Source of the DNA: [Haemophilus] felis
GTDB lineage: Bacteria; Pseudomonadota; Gammaproteobacteria; Enterobacterales; Pasteurellaceae
Assembly (NCBI GenBank): GCA_002015125.1
Contig: MUYB01000012.1
Span: 62,001 to 126,000, forward strand
Direction of reading: 5' to 3'
DNA length: 64,000 bases
The notes beneath the pieces are model-generated. The model saw only the letters and a program-made list of their open reading frames with translations. It was not told the DNA's origin and searched no databases. Positions 21,701-28,400 of the stretch are shown here, piece after piece. The number at the start of each line of letters is the position of its first letter. Position 1 is the first letter of the stretch. The position numbers and the translations under genes are program-made.

Positions 21701-24700
21701 AAAGGGATCTTGAGACTTCCGTTAAACCTGGTGCGATTGATGTGTCAGATGACGACGACAACAGCGTCAGCATTACGCCAACGGAAATTGCGGTTGAAGA
21801 TGCAGATGGCAACAGCAATCTGATTGATAACACTGGCTCGTTGATTGTGTCGAAAAATGCAGATGGTACAGTGAAAGACACGGCAAGCTATGGTATTGAT
21901 GGTGTTCGTTTAACGAATGAAGACGGTTCACGTGTAAGTTTGAATACGGAGCATTTACGTCTTGAAGATGAAAACGGTGCAACGAACATTGTAACGGCGA
22001 CCACTTCTGAATTAGCAGATACCGAAGGCAACACCAACACTTCAACAGCAACAAGCAATACGCTGAAAGATGACGAAGGCAATGAAACCAGAACCACAGC
22101 GGAAGGCTTGAGTGTCAGTGATTCAGATGGAAACTCAGTGGATATTACTTCGGAAGACGTTGTTATTACAGACAATGACGGACACGAAGCGACAGTGAGT
22201 GCGTCTGGTACTAGCATTGTAAGACGTGATACCAACACTAACACTGAGAAAGAATCTGCGGACTTTAGGATTGACGGTGTAACCCTCAATAATGAAAAAG
22301 GATCTGCGAAATTAGAAGCCAATAAACTCGCCTTTGTGGACAAAAACCTCAAAGAAGCGGTGACCGTGGACGCAGAAAAACGCACTATTAGTTTTGCGAA
22401 AGATGATGCTACTACAGCAACAGACGGCAGAAATGGCACAGGTTCTATCACTGGCTTGAAAGATTTAGATGATAATTCTGATGGCACAAGTGCAGCGAAC
22501 AAAAACTATGTGGACGACAAACTCGCCGACGCCAAAGCTGGACAACCGTTTGAGTATTACACCAACGACAACAACGCTGAAAAAGTGGTGCGTGGTCGTG
22601 ATGATAAACTCTACAAAGAAGAAGAGTTAGACAAATTTAAATGGGATGCTAAAGCTAATAAATATGTTGCTAAGGATGCGGCAGCAAATCCAGCACCAAC
22701 ATTAACAGCACTTGATTCCAATAACGTTGTTGTGAAAGCAATGCCAAACGCTAAACCAATGGTGATTGGCAATGTGGCGAGTGGTATTGGACCAGTAGAT
22801 GGTGCACTTACTGGAAGAAGAGATGCTGTGATTAGCAAGTTTGATGCAGACAAAGTTGTAGGCAAATTGCAAGGAATAGATAAAGCAGCAGATCTCAATA
22901 AAGTGGCAACCGTCGGCGATTTGCAAGCGGTGGCAGTGGCTGGTTTGAATGTGGCTGGCAACGATAACAACAAAGTTTCAAGAAAAATCGGCGAAACCTT
23001 AAAAATCACTGGCGAAGGCAATTTAACAGGTGCAACGGCAGCGAATAACATCAGAGTTGATCAAAATGCTGGTAAAGACGGAGTTGAAATTAAGTTGGCA
23101 GCGAACTTAAAAGACATTGATTCTATCGAGTCTAAAGCGGCGGAGAATGGAAAATCTAGCTTTAAGTTGAGTGCAACAGATGGGCTTGAAGTGGTAAGCA
23201 AAGACGCTAATGGTGCGACCATAACAAGCAAAGTTGATGCGGAAGGCACAACCATTGAAAGCACAGACAAGAATGGAAATTCAACAGGACTTGCGAGTTA
23301 CACATTAAATGGCTCTAGAATTGTTGGAAATGATGGAAATGAAGCTGTGTTAAATAAAGATGGCTTAGAAGTTACTACAAATGATGGAGCGTCAACGACG
23401 GTTAACGGCGATGAAATTTCTGTTACTGACAAAGACAACAACGAAGCCAGCTTGACCAGTAAAGAGTTGAAATTAAGCAACGAAAATGGAGATGCAACGG
23501 CGTCATTAAAAGGTGCTGACGGTACAAACGGTGCTAGTTTAGAACTGACGAATGCTAAGGGCGATAAAGCTATCAGCATCAATGCTGGAGACGGTACAAA
23601 TGGCGCAAGCGTTGACTTAGGAGGCAATGGAAAACTGACTGGTTTGGCTGATCTTGAGGATGGTGCTGACGGCACAAGTGCGACGAACAAAAACTATGTG
23701 GACGAAAAATTAGCGGCGTTAGGCTCAAATAAACCGTTTGAGTACAGAACACAAAACGGCGAAAGCGTAGTGCGTGGTCAAGATGGCTTGCTTTATAAAG
23801 AAAATGCGATCAAAGACAAAGTGTTTGTGGATAGCGTCGGTTATGTTGAAAAAGCCAAAACTGAAAAAGATCCGAGAACAGGTAAATACAGCTTAACAAC
23901 GGAAGAGAAAGCCAATGAAGCTACCTTGAAAGCGGCAAGTGTTGCGAGCCGTGTGGCAAACAACGATGCGATTTTAAGCACGCAACCTGTGAAAGGTGGG
24001 GCAATTGCATTGAATAATATCGGTGCAGCAACAGAAAGTGTCGCTACCTTCAGCCCTGATCCTGAGTTCAGAACTGTGGAAATTGACGGCGTACATTACG
24101 ACAGACGTGATGTTGCTGTGGAATACAGTGTGAAAGCAGGTAAGGAAGGCGAAAGTCTTGTGAAAGTAGGAGGCAAATTCTTCAACCGTAGTGATTTAGA
24201 AATCACCGACGAAGGCACCGTGAAAGCCAAAGATGGTGCGACCGCAGTAGAAAAAACGGCGATGGTAGATGGCAAAGTCTATGCACGTGAAAATCTCAAC
24301 GTGAAGGGTATGAAACTTGATAATGCAGAAGCCCTTGTAAAAGTGGGCGACGGTACTAATGCAAAATACTACCGAGCTACCGATGTTGTAAATGGTCAGC
24401 CGAAATCGGGTGTGTTCGCAGTTAATGATGTGAACAATAAAGAACACAAAGTGTTTGACGAGTTGGCAGACTTGAAAGGTGCGAACGCAAACAGCGCTTT
24501 AACGGTTGATGATGCAAGACGCTTGGGCTTCGTAGTGGCAACACGCACGGAAGATCCGCAAAGCGACGAAGCGAAAAACAACAACTATTCAGCGAAAGTT
24601 CAGCACGCCAATAAACTCGAAGTGGTGGGCGGTAATAACATTGAAGTAATTGGTGTAACCAAAGGCAATACTCGTGAAATCAAAGTGAGTATGGTGAAAG

Positions 24701-25224
24701 ATCCAAACTTCGAGAGTATCCAGTTGAGCCACACTCTAAAAGATGAGCAGGGCAATAAAGTGGGCAAACTCGACGGTGCTAAACTCAGCACGGGCTTAGA
24801 CGGCGATCTTTACTTGAGCAAAGTCGCACGTGATGAGCACGGAAACCTGTTAACAGACGCCACAGGCAAACCGATTCTCGCCCCAGTGGCAATCAACGGC
24901 GTGGCTGATGGTATTATTGCGCCAAACAGCAAACAAGCAGTTAACGGCGGACAGCTCTATGATGTTAAACGTGATTTGCAACAAACAGATCGTCGTTTGA
25001 GTGCGGGTATTGCAGGTGCTTTAGCGGTGGCGGGCTTAACGCAAAACTACAGTCCAGGCGGACGCAGCATTTCTGTGGCTGGCGGTTCGTATAACGGTCA
25101 AAACGCCGTTGCATTTGGTGTGTCAGCAACCAGCGACAACGGACGCTTTGTCATCAAAGCCGCTGCAACCCAAGACAGCTCTGGCAAATTCGGCGGTAAC
25201 GTGGGCTTCGGTTATCACTGGTAA
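3787..25224 (+). CDS. Giant trimeric autotransporter adhesin (YadA/Hia-like), 7,145 aa
   Basis: One uninterrupted frame encoding a surface adhesin of the trimeric autotransporter (type Vc) class. Residues 1-25 (MNKIFRVIFSKTLGRLIVTS...) are an extended signal peptide region, and cleavage is likely after AFA at about residue 71. Three YadA-type heads made of AIG/AVG left-handed repeats (nt ~4280-6110, ~6730-7790, ~7930-8860) each end in a neck of the DAVNVAQL/DAINGSQL type (6130-6205, 7779-7850, ~8967-9060). A stalk of nearly 5,300 residues follows, with many short necks (SSTDAI.GKQL), coiled coils and six copies of a VRGxDGKLYK module (nt ~16053, 17427, 19095, 20913, 22582, 23767). The last ~75 residues (LSAGIAGALAVAGL ... 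GFGYHW) form the membrane anchor ending in aromatic Trp. Start is the ATG at 3787 with AGCAGGTG upstream; an in-frame GTG nine bases earlier is less likely. It is far longer than Hia (about 1,100 aa), Hsf (about 2,400) or BadA (about 3,000). Confidence 0.95.
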   Translation: MNKIFRVIFSKTLGRLIVTSELAKGECKAKSNGENGSAVKEAVQKKGGKYQLNPMAFVVAAALSMPQLAFAGLDRVVIDSKTGTTGYGYHYDRGKPGHDKQSVVLAQTNDSNNNDDSRDNGSSKGRVERRAIAWNLLAKKSVIIGSDGAYAFQEGGNPDDASNDKEAEGAVAVGAGVKVFGSQGTAVGQNATAGAQATAVGADAIAAGISSIAIGSDDTSAYEDKLPVDTIKTIFGFVEANNPSVEPSDNKTDFAGVVIWRDFKESYVNSRQPGVGDKQQKYSPTYAKGISSIAIGSRAIAEGTASLSIGTLSVARAEKATAVGIRTYVDKSATGATAIGESTRVYASNSLAIGNRAEATSRGSLAFGAGSKAVGKGSIAIGENVYTNASLTQDSSDNFMNRLRNAAKMPVLTIATEASSAFIVNANEMTRNYNERGKLSVNANENYFVKSGFAANQNQDQLKNLITTFINGDGSLSDDLKNKSGFTGSNNAKNIAGTPDFRFDEVGNTILRIGNEEIKKTKDKGEFGTSLGYYINNTGTASTAIGTTSAVEGSYSVSLGALNYIAPRAFNTVALGVGVNVQKENSIAIGSGSNMLGAGAVAIGPGTVVTRDNAVALGYGSTVLSPSGVGVGTGSSIGKNSTKSIAIGNNAFIKEDLDDSITYEYRRNNASSNGSYTKQQVGTNGVLHNGNSTVILTVKEAKAGGEASAIAIGPDAKIEARRGIAIGVGSQVNLANSIALGVLSKTDYTENDLAKAAYSPRGSYTIPANSRVGVFSVGSKGNERRIINVASGALDSDAVNVAQLKSLEDRLEYRVDSSDKGVHYYAINQQSTDLADFVKLAKREGDYRNYVTYMAQKLTVMARKTNGENINEAGLADLYREVKKLHDDATVSGKATHITNLINEVYNNKVDIYGESSGAQRGIFDKKTSTKYFDNNNLKLSDFLDAVDKAKSADLTDEAIAKLYTDAERERISKSNYLNNLALGKDSIAIGYKAQTSDIAWAETDETISKPGEPTVTIKKYTPTAGTTDDTSGLNALAVGTYAKATGKNSSAIGRGAESTKQGALSFGYEAKVQSVDSLALGVGAEVKTQADKSVAIGKGALVGVGNKDNSSSVAVGFSSQALGLATVAVGKGATANSKNSIAIGTDATATESDAIAIGNKLNVYGNNSILLGSAGSQIGNKSADDSKNRTAEWVTAIGQEVKVFSETKKVTNTVAIGSHLTVDQSNAVVIGKKAKVSGEYGVAIGSGENTSGKNNAPEVSVAGGIALGSYSNSNRTPGTTYKGYDPRTGTLVDSTYYNAKRSNENSSDSETKASWQGNNGALAIGNGDGSQTRQITGVAAGTKDYDAVNVAQLKRVPVARYFSVNSTTTGTTSNYANNGATGNDSIAIGRDAKVTGNNAIALGYGAKTSHHSGIAIGHSAKVDGNDARDSIAIGEGAEAKKLDAVAVGHLAIADGKQAIALGKGANALANSATSIGNSAIAKGEEAFAGSVNARAGGSQSIAIGHYASTGRQAVGNANNSHVPANAAGSDGKYSVAIGSHIAVTGQNSAFIGRRENAHTQPTVSGDRSFGMGYNTTISGNDAVAIGSGSEAKAHNTVAIGKGVKADGEYNVVIGSDAGTAGNYAGKSTYGISIGSGARTGKNEQNGAAISGAIAIGKNTHGKENDAIAIGNSAKANHANSVALGSNSETGAAQSTTNLTTNLYGDQVVINFNGGTGNVNGTVSVGKANYYRTISNVAAGDVSSSSTDAINGSQLYALAITPIKFTGNTGMTVNRILGQQIYIKGKADSGITVTGNESSKTLEIDIQGKGGLTAGDGIALDGNKTNRLVGTGDVTVKLSDDYKNKINSIKTYTVEADGNDAGITVTPEDVTGGNTKKFKVKLDDSFKNKINSIDNKADNSALDAYAKKDASNITGSETAWRAKLDVYSKSETYSKTDVDGKGITFKDSASGSKLVTLGKSFKLEGGNDITATVAEDGNDGGKVTFALSKENAITDGTQSMKAVTAKAVADYVATKAGAATFKYKSTNPNTGGVTGTTSSSDQSFNLKGADVFTFEGDRNITTTATSGKVTFVLKDDVVVNSIGGPLAATTGQGSKITFNQDALTVNDKKISGVAKGVSNTDAVNKQQLDEELAKKENVLTKGGLTGGTEISVSGGGQVIGAATSLSLNNSSITKAKLATDVTNILDKVGNGAIGDDQTANSDKTVTGKTVHDYLTNQFSTTLELTKDGTNKHGSVNLKNQKLKVSGTGGVEVDITDQAVTVKLDSATKTKVDEIGTGTIANNDNKTVTGGVVHTAIEGAKTEVKNYVDGKTFTFSAGAGGDKSLALGKKLTIGENTGDITTTIADDSDNAKVTFALDKETSISDTNKNSTKVATTKAVKDYVDTQLGAQAGHFEFIVEDNVTPTAGSITVNQSSEINKKFAITGHNNIETKVSGRNLEVHLSKDVDLTEMGSLKLGTGFELKGADKTATIGSISVNGGATASIGGLKALEGTGTTKGTISFTDGNKDIGFNTGKLTNIAEGTIGSSSTDAISGKQLSGLATTVLGLTDPNATAFTAPSFTAVTGGSNITKATFKEAIDDLITAANKGLKFQGNDSQDVTRNLGETLKIVGEGTVATTTATNNIKVTKKTGQTDTLEIGLAKDLVGITSVANGNGSKVELKDAQGITFTAGTSNPVTLKDGEFTGVASVGKDGNNGLSFNTTGNNPTATVKVGGNTLTVEKDTANNSNKVKLTGLADPTQNDGAATKNYVDAQIAGNNSIKYKATNATAPNQTIGTQQTVSLANGFDFRSTENITTSVDANGVVQHSLDAVLNNMQSISGANGNKLDLGANGTVSPITLTVGAGNNQAGASVTLAQDGTDKVKATGLKTIGADDNNAIVFNNTGIGTNNETASLKVGGSALTFTRADETSGATTTPKVKISNLANGTVSGSSTDAINGSQLHSALESIKTALGGNSTNTNGEIGSVSFDLPKAAEVNGVTGNNSTAKTTINDALTTLDTAIGKLKANATDAEIKYTKNSDTNKKSVKLSDGFDFSNGTNTTAEVDENGVVKFNLNSTLTGITEVNKDTGKGALKLTDNTATLESANNNSKLSLADKTAELTSANGGSIKLDGTDTKKNILLTPETGAAATIAKDGTKATVKVTGVSSVGLANATANDKSKDGSIDFAAGSVTINAGDNGLGTTTPVKISNGVLSGLKVLGTDGDHNISFTQSAAGQNGATSKPTAIIKAGSTGVTFTKETDGLTLHGLAKGAIEATTTTGNTGTFAVTTAQLADLSSKLGTTVDTNKTGFNAVSFTAVKGSTVAGTAPTAQTTFKGAIDNLITAVNKGLTFKGNDGTTNSVTRELGQTLNIVGEVDPATTTLTTAKNNIQVTKKGQSDDTLVIGLSKYLTGIESITKGTGKAKIELGDSSITLTPATGKTVSIDNTGKLTATGGLDAGSQKVTKVADGTISDSSTDAITGKQLHASLEKIKDIIGGGATNIDGTISAPTFTLTNSKSGANKNSTTVGDAITTLDTAIGELKQNATDAKIKYTANSATTKKEVKLSDGLNFTNGTNTTATVDTDGVVKFSLEDTVSLTNSGSLTIAKDTNVATSKDIKLDKDGLVGTPKVGLDDTANLGFTSNTVNIKAGTGTATFNNGTLYGLTALGESGTHNLSFTKKDTAQNTGEDTAIIKAGSTGATFTKTTDGLTLHGLAKGTIEAVNGKTGTYAVTTAQLHDLSTHLGTTVNGDKTGFTAPTFTAIQGGSQAATGGVTGLVAPTTFKAAIDDLITAVNKGFEYKADVKSDNTVATDYTKQVLGSKIDIVKADTAGITSGMDTYSGSNLITKYTNTAGNGKFEIALKEKPEFKEVKLADTAHADTTMTLNPTGSTILTKDTSDPNVTDKYIKVETNKDGFKIANGASADGTVVADPAKVATYGLDGVTVQNTNNTTKVTPTEISIEDTTPKTTGGVASKEKLTINKNTIDFKDATGTTTVKVDGTDKKATIGNIVVDGKTDNSITGVTTVGKGTGNKAAKITFTDGTEATTGNPATAATDPTISVNNARLTNVAAPTDDTDAANKKYVDDKLTASDNKVDDVDANRPFIYKLEDKEVVRGQDGKLYKKEDLTGATYDKQSQKYKKAGANGQMEDVTALGNTEVAKVTIEARSDTANKPLVIGNVASGIGEVTITPATNTGGTTTAAVTYTTGTGTTLISKEQADKVTTTLTGLTGAEKLSKVATVGDLQAVAVSGLNFASSFGLDGSAKGEKAIHKKLSETLEIVGDEGWLTTANTDDKKLEHVNKFESKNVITVTEGEKIRIRLAKRPEFEGVDVVNPKDDNHKMQIDPTGTTIVEKVVTAGTPPAAGTTTYNITKQDKDGLHIYKGATDTAVSATDSKGATATATYGVDKTELTDNDGKAELTADKLTFANKDTTAQDADKTSTEVSKAGVTVNGKDGKSDVEIKAGTDNKAPAITLNNDGAASITITAGQPAGQSGTPAATNPKIEFATTGTDANKKGTGSITGLADLADDADGTSATNKNYVDDKLAASDNKVDDVDANRPFIYKLNDDEVVRGQDGKLYKKKDLATATYDKQSQKYKKAGANGQMEDVTALGDTDVAKVTIEARSNDANKPLVIGNIASALALDNVQASTKDAQTGAISNASTAITADKAKTAMTTLLAKTGADLTKAVTLADLQAVAQAGLDFSGNFGTVHRTLGSRISIVGNETISPASTNTPAVALKDFTEKNVVTEAKDNKVIIKLAKRPEFTGIEVKGEDSSDKSLTEITPNGLTVANKEGEETVSLKGATEDEGASLTLADNEGNERLSFEAADDDGATAITVKDKNNENNVVIKGAIDNEVASVEVFDKDGNVSTSTAASSKLTDAIGNTNTSTATNTKIITKNAPGANAGTAPYDHTLTKVDKDGLTVVGNVDASGQTENNAQAATSANYGLNSATITNKDKSVEVAPDKIRIADSTQYTSDAGTQVASKSEIGISKDAIEFKDKTGATTVKIDATNGKASGITTVGKDDNNGITFTPATTGNATTAAVTTLKVDGAGLTFTKANETFTPVNGTATNLVNIDNVATPTTDYHAVNKKFVDEKLASADNKLNDVDANRPFVFKLDDKEVVRGQDGKLYKKEDLEGAVYDATTKVYKKAQGGQQVTALNNDEIEKVGIFARGEDAKTNALALGNIASYLMGNSFNPSIKINKTEADQAVAKLLGIDVTQNSKDLLRAATIADLQAVALAGLNFTANSGDVHRKLGEKLYIVGNESINKSIGNGTTAPLEAEMNKYDAKNIVTEAKDDKIIIKMAKRPEFEGIDVKNADGTITTIDPGKIAIADKDGNESVSLAGADDTEGATLTLGDKNGNDRVTLEAGDDADSATLTLRDNNNKDSAVLTAANGKDGAVLELANKDGDKAITINGGDEAPSIELEDKAGNKNTATAANNTFEDTNKNTNVVDATGSLITKKDDNGGLQNSASYGVNGVDLVDHQDGSSTKLSTERLAIADGDNNSTVVTATTTSQQDKDGNTNVSTATSETLTDTDGNTNVSTATSNTLKDTENNQTEITAEGVKVKDAEGNTVEVNAEEISLSDTDGYENTTTASGTNIVKRDPNSNLVKESADFNIEGVTLSNDAKGSVKLESDKLSFVDKNLKESVVIDASNHTIAIKGDNGADGLTLNGKEGTLTGLKDLDDNSDGTSAANKNYVDDKLADAKAGQPFEYYTVEGGKDVKVVRGRDGKLYKEEDLNKYTWDSKQNKYVRKDGTTTAPAEPTEIPSRDVIVKVMPKEKPVVVGNVASGIGMPYISERGIQGMTSELGKARLANEALYGLKGNALNNVATVGDLQAVAFSGLSFKGNDTSATKEVHRKLGETLVIKGEEETAATPKAPFESAAGNIYVDVNNKELIVKLAKAIKHLDSLESDPVKEGEVGSSFKLSKDYGLELVEKKAAPFSEDVITTTNNVAASGSFVVEKDKDGNDKFSTHYGANGLTTTDHERDLETSVKPGAIDVSDDDDNSVSITPTEIAVEDADGNSNLIDNTGSLIVSKNADGTVKDTASYGIDGVRLTNEDGSRVSLNTEHLRLEDENGATNIVTATTSELADTEGNTNTSTATSNTLKDDEGNETRTTAEGLSVSDSDGNSVDITSEDVVITDNDGHEATVSASGTSIVRRDTNTNTEKESADFRIDGVTLNNEKGSAKLEANKLAFVDKNLKEAVTVDAEKRTISFAKDDATTATDGRNGTGSITGLKDLDDNSDGTSAANKNYVDDKLADAKAGQPFEYYTNDNNAEKVVRGRDDKLYKEEELDKFKWDAKANKYVAKDAAANPAPTLTALDSNNVVVKAMPNAKPMVIGNVASGIGPVDGALTGRRDAVISKFDADKVVGKLQGIDKAADLNKVATVGDLQAVAVAGLNVAGNDNNKVSRKIGETLKITGEGNLTGATAANNIRVDQNAGKDGVEIKLAANLKDIDSIESKAAENGKSSFKLSATDGLEVVSKDANGATITSKVDAEGTTIESTDKNGNSTGLASYTLNGSRIVGNDGNEAVLNKDGLEVTTNDGASTTVNGDEISVTDKDNNEASLTSKELKLSNENGDATASLKGADGTNGASLELTNAKGDKAISINAGDGTNGASVDLGGNGKLTGLADLEDGADGTSATNKNYVDEKLAALGSNKPFEYRTQNGESVVRGQDGLLYKENAIKDKVFVDSVGYVEKAKTEKDPRTGKYSLTTEEKANEATLKAASVASRVANNDAILSTQPVKGGAIALNNIGAATESVATFSPDPEFRTVEIDGVHYDRRDVAVEYSVKAGKEGESLVKVGGKFFNRSDLEITDEGTVKAKDGATAVEKTAMVDGKVYARENLNVKGMKLDNAEALVKVGDGTNAKYYRATDVVNGQPKSGVFAVNDVNNKEHKVFDELADLKGANANSALTVDDARRLGFVVATRTEDPQSDEAKNNNYSAKVQHANKLEVVGGNNIEVIGVTKGNTREIKVSMVKDPNFESIQLSHTLKDEQGNKVGKLDGAKLSTGLDGDLYLSKVARDEHGNLLTDATGKPILAPVAINGVADGIIAPNSKQAVNGGQLYDVKRDLQQTDRRLSAGIAGALAVAGLTQNYSPGGRSISVAGGSYNGQNAVAFGVSATSDNGRFVIKAAATQDSSGKFGGNVGFGYHW
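16111..16182 (+). repeat. 72-bp exact in-frame repeat within adhesin stalk (copy 1)
   Basis: Identical to 17485-17556, 1,374 bp (458 codons) away. It is the most conserved part of the repeated stalk block that contains the VRGxDGKLYK module. Confidence 0.9.
17485..17556 (+). repeat. 72-bp exact in-frame repeat within adhesin stalk (copy 2)
   Basis: Exact copy of 16111-16182. Recombination between the two would delete or duplicate 458 codons without breaking the frame. Confidence 0.9.
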
Positions 25225-25238
25225 CCCTTAAACAAAAC

Positions 25239-25266
25239 AAAAAGACGCTTCGGCGTCTTTTTTTGT
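25239..25266 (+). terminator. Terminator of the adhesin gene
   Basis: AAAGACGC-TTCG-GCGTCTTT stem with a UUCG tetraloop, followed by a T-run. The A-run on the other side would make it work in both directions. Confidence 0.9.
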
Positions 25267-25280
25267 TTTCAGAGACAGGG

Positions 25281-25382
25281 GGTTCAGGTGTCAGGTGTCA
25301 GGTGTCAGGAAGTGGAATTGCATCGAACATCAAAAAATCTGTCCACTGTCCTCTGAACCCTGACACCTGACCCCTGACCCCT
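25281..25382. repeat. Composite dispersed repeat, copy 4 (palindromic form)
   Basis: Left arm of TCAGGTG heptamers (25281-25310), core GTGGAATTGCATCGAACATC, short TCTGTCC tract, then a right arm of CCTGACA/CCTGACC heptamers (~25358-25382) that is the near reverse complement of the left arm. The element could fold into a long hairpin. It lies between the adhesin terminator and recB. Confidence 0.85.
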
Positions 25383-25389
25383 AATTACC

Positions 25390-25419
25390 TTTGATATATA
25401 TAGGCTGAAATTTTATAAT
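25390..25419 (+). promoter_or_regulatory. Promoter of recBD
   Basis: TTTGAT (25390-25395), 18-nt spacer, TATAAT (25414-25419). The -10 overlaps the most upstream possible recB ATG at 25418, which argues for a later start codon. Confidence 0.5.
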
Positions 25420-25450
25420 GTGCTTTTCAACTAGGCTCGAATCGCTATTT

Positions 25451-28400
25451 ATGATGACTTCCACGACTGTTCTTAATCCATTTTTCGCCCCTTTAAATAC
25501 CACCTGCTTAATTGAAGCCTCTGCTGGCACGGGCAAAACTTACACCATTACCTCCCTTTATTTACGGTTGCTGTTGCAAGCAGGTGAAAACTGTTTTGAA
25601 CGCCCCTTGCGAGTGGAGGAAATTTTAGTGGTTACCTTCACGGAATCGGCGACAGCGGAACTCAAAGGGCGGATTAGAGAGCGGATTCATCAGGCAAATC
25701 AAGCATTTCAACGTTATCTTAAGGAAAAAAATCAATTAGCAGAGCCAACGGAACAGGCGTTGGCATCCTTGCGAAAAAACTGTATTCAAGATGATTTTGT
25801 GCAACAACTGCTTTGCGATCTTGAGCCTGATTTGGATCTTGCCATTCAGCGTTTAACCTTGGCGGAACGCTCAATGGATTTAGCGGCGATTTCCACCATT
25901 CACAGTTTTTGCCACAGTATGTTGATGCAATATGCTTTTCATTCAGGCGTGCATTTTGATTTGGAGATTAGTCAAAATTTAGACGATCGAATGGAGAAAA
26001 TTTCTCAAGAAATTTGGCGTCAACACTTTTATCACCAACCCCTCGAAGTGGCGAGCTATGTACATCGAGTGTTGAAATCGCCAGCGAATATGTGGTCTAT
26101 TTTAAAAAATTTTTGTGATAAGCCGCTATTACCTGTCGCCACCGCTCAACCTGAATTGCTTCAAGTACCACTATCTCAGCTGTTTGAAAATTATATTCTT
26201 CCTCAGCAAGAAAAAGCACGGCAGCAAATATTGCAGTTTAAACAGCAATGGCGTCGCCAAGCGGCAGACATCGCCACACTTGTGTTAAATGAAATTAATA
26301 AACCGAGCAAGGCGGCTAAAGCCTTGCCAGGCAAAATTTATCAAAAAACCCGTACGGAAAACAGTTGGCTGCCGAAGATTTTGCAATGGGCGGAAGAAGA
26401 ATCAGATTTTGCCCTGCCAGCCACATTAACAAGCTATTTTTCTCAACGTGCGTTGAATGAGAAAGCCCCTGAAGATGTGCAGCCGTTGTCGCACCCTTTA
26501 TTTGAACAAGTTGACGAACTGATTGCTATTCAATCCGAGCAAGAAAAATGTGATAACTTATTGATTTATCAATATTGTTTGGCGGTTTATAAAGCATTGT
26601 TGGCATACAAATCCAGCCATAAAGAAAAAAGTTTTACGGATTTATTACGCCTGCTTTATGAAGCTTTGCAAGGAACTCAGGGAGACGAATTGGCGAGTTT
26701 TATTCGCCGTCAATATCCTTTTGCGATGATCGACGAGTTTCAGGACACGGATCAACAGCAGTACGGCATTTTCCAGAAAGTGTATATACAGAAAAGTGCG
26801 ACGCCGTCAGGTTTTATGATGATCGGCGATCCAAAACAAGCTATTTATAAATTCCGTGGAGCGGATATTTTCACCTATTTAAAAGCTGTCGATGAAGCGG
26901 AAGTGCGTTTAACGCTGGATAAAAACTGGCGTTCAGAACAAAGTCTTGTGGACAGCGTGAATGCGTTATTTGATTTTAAGCAAGGAAAATCCTTTATTTA
27001 TCCGCAAATTGAATTTACACCTGTAAAAGCTAAATCCGATCAAGCTCGATTTATTTTAAATGGACAAATGGAGCCAGCCATACGTTGTTACATTCAAGAG
27101 CCGACGGATAATGATACAGAGCCTCTGTCCTTTGCACAGGGCTGTGCTATTTCTATTCAGCAATGGTTGAAGGCAGCGGAGCAAAAGCGAGCTCTATTAC
27201 GTTCGACGCGTGATGAAAAAATATTGTTGCCAGAACGTATTGCCGTACTGGTGCGTAGCGGTACCGAAGCAGCAGAGGTGCAACAAGAATTAACGGCGTT
27301 AGGCATCGCTTCGGTGTATTTATCCGATAAAAGTAGCGTGTATGAAAGCGTTGTTGGTTCGGATTTATTGGCTATTTTGCACGCTTGCTTAAATCCATTT
27401 AGCGAACGTCATATTTTGAATGCTATCGGCTGTCGTTTGTGGCAATTGGGTATATCGGAAATCAGTCAAATTAAGCAAGATGAGAATCGTTGGAGTGCTG
27501 TCGTGGATCGCTTTGTGGATTATCAACAACGTTGGTTTAAACAAGGCATTTTGGCAATGTTGCATCATCTCTTTTTGCAGGAAAAAATTACTCAACATTT
27601 GCTTGCTAAAGTAGGCGGCGATAGGGAAGTAACGGATTTGTTGCACTTGGCAGAATTATTACAAAAAGCGAGCAGCATTAATGAAAGTCCAGCCAGTTTA
27701 TTGCACTGGTTTGAAACACAAATCAACGGCGAAGGAGCGGAAGATGACGCACAAATTCGTTTAGAAAGTGAACATCAATTAGTCAAAATTGTTACTGTGC
27801 ATAAATCTAAAGGGCTGGAGTACGACTTGGTTTGGTTACCTTTTATCAGTTCCCCTGTGAAAAAATATAATGGGCTATTTAATAGTTATTACGATGCGGA
27901 GCAGCAAAAAACAAAAATGGACTTTGACGGTAATCAGGAAGAGGCTGTGTGGCAGGAAACTTTAGCGGAGGAAATGCGTTTGTTGTATGTGGCGTTAACC
28001 CGTGCGAAATACCAAGTAGTGCTGGCGTTACCGTTGGCTGCTCAGCCAGCGTGGAATGCGTTGCAATATGCCTTATGCGAGGGCGATGAGACAATTTTTG
28101 AGAAACAAGATAAAAAGGCACCAGTGCCAAGTATGCGCACTTTGTTAGCCTCTTGGCAGCGGAAATTAACAGAGAAAAATGCTGAACTGATGATAGAAAA
28201 TATCAATCAGTTGCAGGCTAGTGCACCGCTGGCTGTGTCGCACTCACAAAAATCGGCTCTGCATAGCGCGCAATTTACTGGCAATATTGAGCAAAATTGG
28301 CAGGTGAGTAGCTTCAGTTCTCTTGCTTATACCCACGAAAGGATACTGCAATTTAAGCAACAGCAAGCACCGATCACATTGCTTTCCCATTCGGTTTCTG

